Positions 8,552 to 15,894 of a stretch of 29,614 bases of DNA are shown here, piece after piece. A model generated the notes under the pieces. The model had not been told where the DNA came from. It saw nothing but the letters and a program-made list of their open reading frames with translations, and searched no databases. Within the stretch, counting starts at the first letter, position 1; each line of letters opens with the position of its first letter. Made by a program: the position numbers and the translations under genes. The stretch lies in NCBI GenBank assembly GCA_049512335.1, contig JBEKXE010000046.1, positions 1 through 29,614 on the forward strand. The letters are read 5' to 3'. The DNA is from Lustribacter sp049512335. Lineage in GTDB: Bacteria > Vulcanimicrobiota > Vulcanimicrobiia > Vulcanimicrobiales > Vulcanimicrobiaceae.

Positions 8552-9499
8552 ATGAAGCGACCCGAACTTCTCCGGCTGATCGGCTGCGCGCCGGGCGCGG
8601 TGGCGGCCTTCGGGCCGGCGGCGGTCCGCGCGGCGTCCGAAGCGATCGCGGTCGTCGGCGTGCCGAGCGAAGACATGACCGACATCTACTACGCGATCAA
8701 GACGCAGATGTTCGCTCGCAAGGGCCTCGACGTGTCGCTCGTCGCGGCCAGCAGCGGCGGCGCCGCGACGGCCGCCGTCGTCGCCGGGACCTACCAGGTC
8801 GGCAAATCGAGCCTGCTCGCGCTGTTCAACGCCCACCTCGCCGGAATTCCGCTCGTCGCGATCGCGCCGGACATTCTCAACGAGCCGCAAAACCCGCGAT
8901 CGTTGCTGCAGATCGCCCCCGATTCACCGTACAAGACCGGCGCCGACCTCAACGGCAAGACGATCGGCGTGCCGGCGCTGGGCGACGCGACGACCCTGGC
9001 GATTCGCGCGTGGGTCGACAAGACCGGCGGCGATTGGCACAGCTTGAAGTTCGTCGAGATTCCCAACGCGGCGCTCGAAGCGGCGCTCGTCGCGCACCGG
9101 GTCGATGCGGCGATCCTGCAGACGCCGCAACTCGACATCTCGCTCGAAGCGGGAGCCACGAAAACGCTCGCCTACGCGAACGAGGCGATCGCACCGACGT
9201 TCATTCTCGCCGGATACGTCGCGCTGGCCGACTGGGTGAAGAGCCACGCGGCCGAAGCCCGGACGTTCGCTTCCACCTTGGCCGTGGCTACCGCCTACGT
9301 GAACACGCATCGCCCCGAGACGGCGCCGCTGGTCGCCGAATTCACCAAAGCGAGCCTCGCGAACGTCGCCAAGATGCACCGCACGACCAATCCCACCACG
9401 CTCGATCCGGCGCTCGTGCAGCCGCTCATCGATGCCGCCGCCAAGTACGGCATCATCGCGCGCGCCTTTCCGGCGCGCGACATCATCTGGCGTCAGTAA
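8552..9499 (+). CDS. ABC-type substrate-binding protein, NMT1/THI5/SsuA-like (SBP3)
   Basis: 315 aa, last gene of the long + strand operon. Signal region MKRPELLRLIGCAPGAVAAFG ends around AVRAA-S. The family signature is W154-V-D-K-T-G-G-D-W, followed by KFVEIP; the C-terminal block is DPALVQPLIDAAAKYG. It is closest in this window to SBP9: the two share the segment NGKTIGVPAL, including 26 identical bases at 8948-8973 and 21339-21364. Ten bases separate it from the cyclodeaminase gene. It overlaps the convergent 66-aa gene by 7 bases. The ligand is unknown; the permease is not encoded nearby. Confidence 0.9.
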   Translation: MKRPELLRLIGCAPGAVAAFGPAAVRAASEAIAVVGVPSEDMTDIYYAIKTQMFARKGLDVSLVAASSGGAATAAVVAGTYQVGKSSLLALFNAHLAGIPLVAIAPDILNEPQNPRSLLQIAPDSPYKTGADLNGKTIGVPALGDATTLAIRAWVDKTGGDWHSLKFVEIPNAALEAALVAHRVDAAILQTPQLDISLEAGATKTLAYANEAIAPTFILAGYVALADWVKSHAAEARTFASTLAVATAYVNTHRPETAPLVAEFTKASLANVAKMHRTTNPTTLDPALVQPLIDAAAKYGIIARAFPARDIIWRQ

Positions 9500-9693
9500 T
9501 CGACGCGCGATCGGATGACGCGCAACACCTTTTCGAGATACTCGATGTACTCGCGATGATAGCGCTCTTTCCACGACGCGAGCAGGTTCTGCGGCACCTG
9601 GTTCTCTTGACACCATGCGCCCGGGTCTTTGCTCATCGCCGCCTGGAAGAGCATCTGGACGATCGTTTCCGGATTTGCGGTTTCCGAATCCAC
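9493..9693 (-). CDS. Small protein (66 aa) at the end of the luciferase-like operon, unknown function
   Basis: I do not recognise the family. The start is GTG 9693, one base after the TGA (9697-9695) of the luciferase-like gene, so translation is probably coupled. The sequence is charged and mostly helical: PETIVQMLFQAAM, then NLLASWKERYHREYIEYLEK, ending RSRVDY. One cysteine is present and there is no signal peptide or membrane segment. Codon third positions are GC-rich like neighbouring genes, and the frame upstream of the GTG turns into the shadow of the luciferase-like gene, which supports this start. A partner or subunit of the monooxygenase is conceivable, but only the position suggests it. 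Confidence 0.65.
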   Translation of the reverse strand: MDSETANPETIVQMLFQAAMSKDPGAWCQENQVPQNLLASWKERYHREYIEYLEKVLRVIRSRVDY

Positions 9694-9694
9694 G

Positions 9695-10783
9695 TCAGAA
9701 CGGCTCGAAGCTGCGCAGCTGTGGGATGACTTCCGTCCCGAAGAGGCGGATCGAGCGCATGAGATCCGCTTCGGCGAGGTTGCCGAAGTTGAACTCACCG
9801 AAGAACGTGTTGAACGAACCCTCTTCCGCCATCCGGCGCAATTTCGCGGCCACCGTGCCGGGCGAACCGATCAGCACCAGATCGTTGTCGAGCAGATACT
9901 GCGGGTCGAGCATGTTGAGCGCGATGTCGGCCGAGCCGGGATCGCGCCGCTCGAAGACGTCCGCCAACTCGACTTGCTTGCGGCGGATCTCGTCGCGGTC
10001 GCCGGTCGGCGAATAGAAGAACGCGTGATACGCGTTGGCCGCGTCGGCCAACGCCACGTCGAGCGCCTTCTGGTCGGTTTCGTCGACGTAGACGACCGTG
10101 CTGTAGGCGATGTTCGGCACACCCGGCCAGCCGTGGGCCTTCCAGGCGGCGATGTACGGTGCGTAGCGCAGCTTCGCTTGGCGGCGCGGAAACAACAGAA
10201 AGTAGCCGGTGTGCAAGCCTTCGCGCGCGCAAAACTCGAGCGTCGCGACGTCGCGCGTCTCCATCCAGGCCGGCGGGTGCGGCCGCTGCACGGGCATCAC
10301 GCTGAGGTCGAAATCGCCGTACGGAATCGCCGGCCCGTCCCACGTCACGTGGCCGTCACCGGCGTATGCCGCCTTCATGAAGCGCGCGAACTCGAGCGTC
10401 ACCGCCCGCCGCCCGGGATAGTCCGCTTTGTACGGTTCGAAGTACGACGGCACGATGCCGGGGACGAGCCCGACTTCGAGCCGCCCACCGGTCAGCTGAT
10501 CCGTCAGTGCGATTTCTTCGAGCAACCGCACCGGATGATGCAGCGGCACGACGTGCCCCATCGCGCCGACGCGCAGGCGCTTCGTGCGCGCTGTGGCCGC
10601 GGCGGCGTAGAGGTTCGGCGCCGACATCCAGCTTTCGTAGGGCGTGAAGTGATGCTCGACCGTGAAGCCGTAGTCGAAGCCGGTCGCGTCGGCCACCTCC
10701 AGCTCGCGCCAGAGCTGCTCGTAGCGTTCGTGCGGCGTCATCCCCGCTTTGCCCCACACATGGGCGAAATGCGCGAACTTCAC
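9695..10783 (-). CDS. LLM-class flavin-dependent oxidoreductase (bacterial luciferase family)
   Basis: 362-aa TIM-barrel flavin enzyme. The diagnostic segment GFDYGFTVEHHFTPY has the EHHF motif at residues 43-46. APNLYAAAATARTKRLRVG and LTGGRLEVGLVPG are the standard blocks that follow. Family members use reduced FMN or F420 to oxygenate or reduce alkanals, sulfonates, nitrilotriacetate, dimethyl sulfide and similar small molecules. The start is GTG 10783, six bases after the SBP4 stop, so the two are one operon; this recalls the SsuD/SsuA and related uptake-plus-monooxygenase pairings. A flavin reductase is not seen nearby. Confidence 0.92.
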   Translation of the reverse strand: MKFAHFAHVWGKAGMTPHERYEQLWRELEVADATGFDYGFTVEHHFTPYESWMSAPNLYAAAATARTKRLRVGAMGHVVPLHHPVRLLEEIALTDQLTGGRLEVGLVPGIVPSYFEPYKADYPGRRAVTLEFARFMKAAYAGDGHVTWDGPAIPYGDFDLSVMPVQRPHPPAWMETRDVATLEFCAREGLHTGYFLLFPRRQAKLRYAPYIAAWKAHGWPGVPNIAYSTVVYVDETDQKALDVALADAANAYHAFFYSPTGDRDEIRRKQVELADVFERRDPGSADIALNMLDPQYLLDNDLVLIGSPGTVAAKLRRMAEEGSFNTFFGEFNFGNLAEADLMRSIRLFGTEVIPQLRSFEPF

Positions 10784-10789
10784 GCAGCT

Positions 10790-11788
10790 TTACTTGCGCG
10801 CGTGACCGGGGAACAAGAATGCGGCCGGATCCACCGTCGTGACGCCGACCGCGTCGGGACCGGTGAGGGCGACGATCGCGTCGAGCAGCTTCTGGGTCGG
10901 CGCGATCAGCGCCGGCGTATACGGCGGGTCGTCGATGCGACGCGCCTCGTCGCGGTAGGTGGCGATCAGCGCGGGATCCGTCATGCCGACCTTCTGCGCC
11001 AACGGCGGCCACAGGCTGTCGTCCGTACGCAGCTTGCCGTAGGCTTCTTCGATCATCGCGTCGACGCGTTCGATCGCACCGGGATTGGCGGCCGTCCATT
11101 TTTCTGAGACGTACCATTGGAGATAGAACGACCGCGGATCGAAGCCCGCCGCCTTCAGCAGGTCCGGGATGCCGGTCACGACGCGCTGCTGACCGGCCAA
11201 GTGCGGTCCGAACGTCAGCGTCGAGAACTGCAGCGTCGCGTCGACGTCGTCACGCGCCAGGAATTGGTTGAGCAGCGGCGGCGCGCCTTGGACGAGCGTG
11301 GCATCTTTCTCGAGGTCGACGTTATAGGCTTTTTTCCCGGCCGCGCGGATGATGAGCCAGTCCAGAAACGCCGTGCCGAACTCGCCGATCTTCTTCCCCT
11401 TCAGATCGGCAAACGTTTTGATCGGCGACGGCGGTTTCGTGACGATGATGTTGCTGAAGGTCTGGAAGGAGTGAAACGCCTGCAGCGCGTTGCCGGCCTT
11501 GCGCTGCCGCAGCAGGTCGACGAAGTTTCCGGCCGCGATGTCGATCGCGTCGGAGCGCAGCATCGTGTACTGTTGGCCCGGAACCGCGAAGTCGATCAAC
11601 TCCATCGCCAAGCCGTATTTCTTGTCGAGCCCGTAACGCTGGATCGCGTACGGGACCTCGTCCTGGCCGCCGGAACCGATCGCCGCGATGCGCACCGGGA
11701 TCGGTGTCTGCGCCGCTGCGGGACGCGACGACACGAAGGGTGCGGCAATGCCCGTGCCCAGCAGTGCCAAAGAAGTTGCCCGATTCAT
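10790..11788 (-). CDS. ABC-type substrate-binding protein, NMT1/TauA-like, divergent member (SBP4)
   Basis: 332 aa with a Sec signal (MNRATSLALLGTGIAAPFVSSRPAAA-Q). The fold family is recognisable from FADLKGKKIGEFGTAFLDWL and the late ALIATYRDEA segment, but this protein lacks the central W-x-D-x-x-G-G-D signature shared by eight other binding proteins here, so it belongs to another branch (nitrate/sulfonate/bicarbonate type). It heads a minus-strand operon with the luciferase-like monooxygenase, suggesting that its ligand may be the oxygenase substrate. It is divergent from SBP5 across a 268-base gap. Confidence 0.9.
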   Translation of the reverse strand: MNRATSLALLGTGIAAPFVSSRPAAAQTPIPVRIAAIGSGGQDEVPYAIQRYGLDKKYGLAMELIDFAVPGQQYTMLRSDAIDIAAGNFVDLLRQRKAGNALQAFHSFQTFSNIIVTKPPSPIKTFADLKGKKIGEFGTAFLDWLIIRAAGKKAYNVDLEKDATLVQGAPPLLNQFLARDDVDATLQFSTLTFGPHLAGQQRVVTGIPDLLKAAGFDPRSFYLQWYVSEKWTAANPGAIERVDAMIEEAYGKLRTDDSLWPPLAQKVGMTDPALIATYRDEARRIDDPPYTPALIAPTQKLLDAIVALTGPDAVGVTTVDPAAFLFPGHARK

Positions 11789-11846
11789 GATCGGCTCGCT
11801 GTTCGCCCCGTCTAGGCCGACTCTTGCCGGTAGCGCGCGAGCGCGG

Positions 11847-11975
11847 CTAGAAGGTTATCCGGTCCGTGGTCGTCAGCGTCACGTTGGCCGATATCCGCGG
11901 CGCGTTGGCGAGATTCCAGGCGACGAACTGCTCGGCGTACGGCACCTCGGCCGGCATGCGGCTGGCCGTGTACAA
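11847..11975 (-). other. Short minus-strand ORF or 3' remnant of a lost gene (36-49 aa)
   Basis: Within the 268-base gap between SBP4 and SBP5 (11789-12056) a minus-strand frame stays open from 11996 to a TAG at 11849-11847. Its codons use G or C at nearly every third position, as real genes here do, and the translation looks protein-like: LYTASRMPAEVPYAEQFVAW, then NLANAP and TLTTTDRITF. Possible starts are TTG 11975 or ATG 11957; neither has a good Shine-Dalgarno sequence. It could be a tiny gene or the C-terminal end of a decayed gene whose 5' part was replaced by SBP5. I do not recognise the parent family. The rest of the gap shows nothing I can name. Confidence 0.35.
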
Positions 11976-12056
11976 GACCGCGCCCTGCGCCCACTTTCAC
12001 GAGGAACGGCAGTGCCGGACAGGTGCCCGCTTGGGCTGGTGGCAAGTTTCCGCACG

Positions 12057-13226
12057 ATGCGCAAACTTCTTTCCGTACTCGCGGCCGTCACGCTGGCTAC
12101 CCTTTTCACGCACGCCGCCGGAGCCGATGCGCCGCCGCTCAAGATCGGGTTCCTGGGCACGTTCTCCGGACCGTTCACCGCGTCCGGAAAGACGGCCGAC
12201 GCGGCGATCGCGGCGTTCTTCAAGGAGCACGGCGATACGGTCGCCGGGCGCAAGGTCGTGATCGTCAAACGCGACGACGGCGGTAACGCGCCCGACACCG
12301 CCAAACGGCTGGCGCAAGAGCTCATCATCTCCGACCAAGTGGACTTTCTCATGGGCCTCGTCTTCTCGCCCAACGCGATGGCGGTCGGCGACGTGTCGAC
12401 GAGCGCGAAGAAGCCGACGTTCATCACCAATGCGGCGTCGTACGGCATCCTCGAGCAGCACCCGTACGTGGCGCGCTTCAGCTACACCGAAGGCCAGATG
12501 ACGAGCCCGCTGGCGCAGTGGGCGCTCAAGAACAACCTCAAGACCGCGTACACGATCGTTCTCGACTACGCGCCGGGCATCGACGCGGCGACCGGATTCC
12601 AAAGCGCGTTTACCGCCGGCGGCGGCAAGATCGTCGGCGAAGCGCGCGTGCCGCCCTCGGCGCAGGACTACTCCGCGTACGTGCAGCGCATCAAAGACGC
12701 GCACCCGCAAGTGATCTTCGCGTTTCTCACCGTCTCGGGCGGCCCGTTCCTCAAGGCGTGGTACGCGGCCGGCGGCCCGGCCACCGGCACGAAGATCCTG
12801 GCGACGGTCGATCTCACCAACGAGAGCACGTTGCCGGGATTGGGCGACGATGCCCTCGGCGTGATCACGGCCGGAAACTACGCCGCTACCCACAATTCGG
12901 CGTTGAACCGGGAGTTGACGCGCGACATGCACGCCGCCGACCCTGCGGTCGACGGCCCCGAGTTTGCCAGCGTCGCCACCTACGACGTGATGCAGGCGAT
13001 CTACAAAGTCGTCGCGGCGCAGAACGGCAACGTCGATCCCGACAAGACGATGGCGCTGGTGCGCGGCATGAAACTCGACAGCCCGCGCGGACCGATCGAA
13101 ATCGATCCGCAAACGCGCGAGATCATCCAGAACATCTACATTCGCCGGGTCGACAAGGTCGACGGCAAACTGCAAAACACCGAGATCGCGACGTTTCCGA
13201 TGGTTCGCGATCCGGTCGAGAAGTAG
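12057..13226 (+). CDS. Branched-chain amino-acid-type substrate-binding protein, LivJ-like (SBP5)
   Basis: 389-aa periplasmic binding protein of the Peripla_BP_6 family, unlike the SsuA-like proteins around it. ATG 12057 gives a clean Sec signal (MRKLLSVLAAVTLATLFTHAAGA-D). The first mature strand LKIGFLGTFSGPFTASGK, then VDFLMGLVFSPNAMAVGD and KKPTFITNAASYG, match the family, as does the late GPIEIDPQTREIIQNIYIRRV block. In the family these proteins bind leucine-type amino acids, amides, urea or aromatic acids such as benzoate derivatives. No Liv permease or ATPase gene accompanies it. Its stop and that of the convergent esterase are only 4 bases apart. Confidence 0.92.
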   Translation: MRKLLSVLAAVTLATLFTHAAGADAPPLKIGFLGTFSGPFTASGKTADAAIAAFFKEHGDTVAGRKVVIVKRDDGGNAPDTAKRLAQELIISDQVDFLMGLVFSPNAMAVGDVSTSAKKPTFITNAASYGILEQHPYVARFSYTEGQMTSPLAQWALKNNLKTAYTIVLDYAPGIDAATGFQSAFTAGGGKIVGEARVPPSAQDYSAYVQRIKDAHPQVIFAFLTVSGGPFLKAWYAAGGPATGTKILATVDLTNESTLPGLGDDALGVITAGNYAATHNSALNRELTRDMHAADPAVDGPEFASVATYDVMQAIYKVVAAQNGNVDPDKTMALVRGMKLDSPRGPIEIDPQTREIIQNIYIRRVDKVDGKLQNTEIATFPMVRDPVEK

Positions 13227-13230
13227 CGCG

Positions 13231-14868
13231 CTAGCGGCGGTCGACGGGGAGGATCAGAGCCGACGGATGTGCCGCATCGTGGTAGATCGTGTCGGTACCG
13301 ATCTTGTCGGGGTGGTAGTAGTGCGTCCACAGCATCTCGCTGACGGGTGAGTCGCCGTTGACGATCTCGAGACGGATGCGGTGTCCGGCTGCGAAGCGGT
13401 ACGCCATCGGTTCGATGCTGATGTCGAAGCGGTAGATCTCGCCCGGCACGAGCGGCTCCGGCGCGGCGTGCGTATGATACGGCTCCATCTCGGTGCTGCG
13501 CTCGGGATCGAGCCGGCGGTGCGACGCGCGCAGCCAGCCGCGCGATACGACCTCGGCTCGCGGGTTGCGATCGTGCGCGCGGTCGGCCTCCGCCATGGGA
13601 AACTGGTCGGAGAGCTTGACGAAGAAATCCGTGTCGGCCGCGGTCGACGATGCATAGAGCTCGAGCTTGATCGGACCGGCGATCTCCACGTCGGCGTCCA
13701 GCGGCGGCGACGTGAACGTGAGCACGCGGCGCACCGGATCGAATCCGCCGGCCGGTCCCTCGGGCCCGAAGCCAACGACGCCCGAGACCCAACCGGGATT
13801 GGGGTAGGTGTAGCTGGTCGAACCGGCGCCCGCCTTCGTTGCGAGGCCGCCGTCGTTGAGCGACGTTACGCTCGAGGATGGACCAGCATGCAAGTGCCAG
13901 CGTTCGTAGCGCACCGTCGGCGGAGGCCACGTCTCGGCGGTTCGCGTGAGCTCGGAACCACGCACCGCGTACTCGACGGCGGGGCGTTGTTCGTAACCGC
14001 TGTCGATGCCCTTCAGATACTGGTCGTAGAACGGCAACAGCACGCGTTCGTGGAATTCGCGTGAATTGAACTCGGCGTTCGCGGCCCACGCGTTCGGCGC
14101 GCCGGACATGCGCAGTTTCTTCGGGCCGCGGGCGCGTTTGTAGCCCTCGATGTTGCCGCGCGTGTGCAACTGGTGCTTGGCCCACACGCCGCCGGAGTAC
14201 AGCGGCACCTCGATGCGGTCGAGGATCGCCCAGGCCGTGCGCTCGCGCCAGAAGTCGTCGTAGGCGGGGTGCCGGGCGAGCATCAGGTTGAGGTCGACGT
14301 CTTGCTCGCGTGGCGGGCCGCCGTTGGCCGGCGCGCGGTTGATGATGCGGTTCTGCTGCCACCAGTAGCCGGGGAAGAAATCGCCCGGAATCCCGCCGTT
14401 GTAGACGCTCGCGCGATACGGATCGTTCAAGCCGTCGTGCGCCGCGATGCACGCCAGCGCCGGCGGCCGCTGCGCCGCCATGAACCACTGCAGCATGCAA
14501 AAGTACGATTGGCCGATGCCGCCGACCTTACCCGAGCACCACGGCTGCGCGGCGATCCATTGCACGACGTCGTAGAGGTCGTGCTGCTCGGCACGATCGA
14601 GGAAACCGAACGTGCCGCCCGACCGGCCCGAGCCGCGCACGTCCATGTTGACGTACGCGTAGCCGCGCTCGTTGTAGAGATCGATCGGGCCGGTCTCGCG
14701 CCACAAGAACTGCGGGCTCGGCGGCAAGACGTTGTTGTCGAAGCGATACGGCGACGCCGCGAGTACGGCCGGAACCGGCCCGCCCGCAGCGGGCAGATAG
14801 ACGGCGACGGCAATCGATACGCCGTCGCGCGCGGTAACGGTTGCAACGTTCATCGGCAGGGATGCCAT
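13231..14868 (-). CDS. CocE/NonD family serine hydrolase (cocaine esterase / X-Pro dipeptidyl-peptidase type)
   Basis: About 545 aa. Alpha/beta hydrolase core with PAVLAASPYRFDNN, DVRGSGRSGG and the nucleophile elbow GIGQSYF (serine codon at 14506-14508). The C-terminal jelly-roll typical of CocE/X-Pro peptidases is present, from about EIAGPIKLELYASSTAADTD to FAAGHRIRLEIVNGDSP. The family hydrolyses esters and acyl bonds, including aromatic esters, and glutaryl-type amides. No signal peptide is seen, so it is probably cytoplasmic. The start is uncertain: GTG 14889, ATG 14880, ATG 14868 and ATG 14853 are in frame and none has a convincing Shine-Dalgarno sequence. It is divergent from the DUF849 enzyme with at most about 50 bases between them. 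Confidence 0.88.
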   Translation of the reverse strand: MASLPMNVATVTARDGVSIAVAVYLPAAGGPVPAVLAASPYRFDNNVLPPSPQFLWRETGPIDLYNERGYAYVNMDVRGSGRSGGTFGFLDRAEQHDLYDVVQWIAAQPWCSGKVGGIGQSYFCMLQWFMAAQRPPALACIAAHDGLNDPYRASVYNGGIPGDFFPGYWWQQNRIINRAPANGGPPREQDVDLNLMLARHPAYDDFWRERTAWAILDRIEVPLYSGGVWAKHQLHTRGNIEGYKRARGPKKLRMSGAPNAWAANAEFNSREFHERVLLPFYDQYLKGIDSGYEQRPAVEYAVRGSELTRTAETWPPPTVRYERWHLHAGPSSSVTSLNDGGLATKAGAGSTSYTYPNPGWVSGVVGFGPEGPAGGFDPVRRVLTFTSPPLDADVEIAGPIKLELYASSTAADTDFFVKLSDQFPMAEADRAHDRNPRAEVVSRGWLRASHRRLDPERSTEMEPYHTHAAPEPLVPGEIYRFDISIEPMAYRFAAGHRIRLEIVNGDSPVSEMLWTHYYHPDKIGTDTIYHDAAHPSALILPVDRR

Positions 14869-14904
14869 AGCGGCTAGCATAGACCGCACGCGAGGATTTG
14901 TCTA

Positions 14905-15834
14905 ATGCCCAACGTCATCGTGACCTGCGCGGTCACCGGCTCGCTCCACACACCGTCGATGTCGCCGTTCTTACCGATCACGCCCGAGCAGATCGCCGAA
15001 GCGGCCATCGGTGCGGCCGAGGCCGGCGCGTCGATCGTGCACCTGCACGCGCGCTCGCCGGTTGACGGCAAGCCGTCGCAAGATCCGGCGCTGTTCGCGC
15101 AGTTCTTGCCGACGATCGCCGCCCGCTCCGACGTCGTCATCAACATCACGACCGGCGGTGGTCCGGGGATGACGCTCGAAGAGCGGCTGCAGCCGGCGCT
15201 CGTTTTCAAGCCCGAGATCGCGTCGCTCAACATGGGCTCGATCAACTTCGGCCTCTACGAGATGCTCAACCGCTACAAGACCTTCCGCTACGAGTGGGAG
15301 CAGCCGTACCTCGCCGGAACCGAAGATTTCGTCTTCCGCAACACCTTTCGCGACATCAAGTACGTTCTCGAGTCGTGCAGCGCGAACGGAACGCGCTTCG
15401 AGATGGAATGCTACGACATCGGGCACCTCTACAACACGGCGCACTTTTTGGAGCGCGGCTTGATCCGGCCGCCGCTGTTCATCCAATCCGTCTTCGGCAT
15501 CCGTGGCGGCATCGGCGCCCATCCCGAAGACGTCGCGCACATGCGGCGCACCGCCGACCGGCTGTTCGGCAAGGACTACGTCTGGTCGGTGCTGGGCGCG
15601 GGACGCAATCAGTTTCCGGTGGCGACGCAGGCCGCGACGCTGGGCGGCAACGTCCGCGTCGGGCTCGAGGACTCGCTGTGGGACGGCAAAGGCACCTTGG
15701 CCGAAACCAACGCCGCCCAAGTCCGTCGCATCGTCGGCATCCTCCGCGCCCTCTCGCTCGACATCGCCACTCCGGCGCAAGCGCGTGCGCTGCTGCAACT
15801 CAAGGGCGCACCCGCACTGACGGGGCGGGGCTAA
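14905..15834 (+). CDS. Beta-keto acid cleavage enzyme (BKACE, DUF849; 3-keto-5-aminohexanoate cleavage family)
   Basis: 309-aa TIM-barrel zinc enzyme. Family members condense a beta-keto acid with acetyl-CoA and split it into acetoacetate and a new CoA ester. The zinc ligands H46 and H48 are seen in VHLHARSP, and the third ligand is expected in VRVGLEDSLW (E255). The N-terminus reads CAVTGSLHTPSMSP instead of the shorter loop in the lysine-fermentation enzyme, so the substrate is probably not 3-keto-5-aminohexanoate. GAGGA at 14892-14896 lies 8 bases before the ATG. Its divergent partner is a CocE hydrolase; hydrolysis of an ester or amide to a beta-keto acid followed by cleavage is a reasonable guess. 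Confidence 0.92.
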   Translation: MPNVIVTCAVTGSLHTPSMSPFLPITPEQIAEAAIGAAEAGASIVHLHARSPVDGKPSQDPALFAQFLPTIAARSDVVINITTGGGPGMTLEERLQPALVFKPEIASLNMGSINFGLYEMLNRYKTFRYEWEQPYLAGTEDFVFRNTFRDIKYVLESCSANGTRFEMECYDIGHLYNTAHFLERGLIRPPLFIQSVFGIRGGIGAHPEDVAHMRRTADRLFGKDYVWSVLGAGRNQFPVATQAATLGGNVRVGLEDSLWDGKGTLAETNAAQVRRIVGILRALSLDIATPAQARALLQLKGAPALTGRG

Positions 15835-15881
15835 GGGGATTTTGGGGTACGGCCGAATTGTAGCGCCAAGCGTCTTTTCGT

Positions 15882-15887
15882 GGAGGG
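15882..15887 (+). promoter_or_regulatory. Strong Shine-Dalgarno fixing the aldolase start
   Basis: GGAGGG lies 7 bases before GTG 15895. The upstream in-frame GTG at 15880 would place the site inside the coding region, so 15895 is preferred. Confidence 0.7.
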
Positions 15888-15894
15888 AATTCTC

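Noticed and set aside
8552..8590. LIGC near the N-terminus of SBP3 as a lipobox.
   Set aside because: The cysteine is at residue 12, before the hydrophobic stretch rather than after it, so it does not fit a lipoprotein signal peptide.
11812..12045. 77-codon minus-strand ORF in the SBP4/SBP5 gap.
   Set aside because: Its Arg/Gly/Ala-rich translation is less protein-like than the overlapping frame ending at 11847, though the last few residues look reasonable. At most one of these frames is real.
13224..13233. Perfect 10-base palindrome TAGCGCGCTA that contains the stop codons of both convergent genes SBP5 and CocE.
   Set aside because: Too short for a terminator or a confident protein site, and partly forced by two facing TAG stops.
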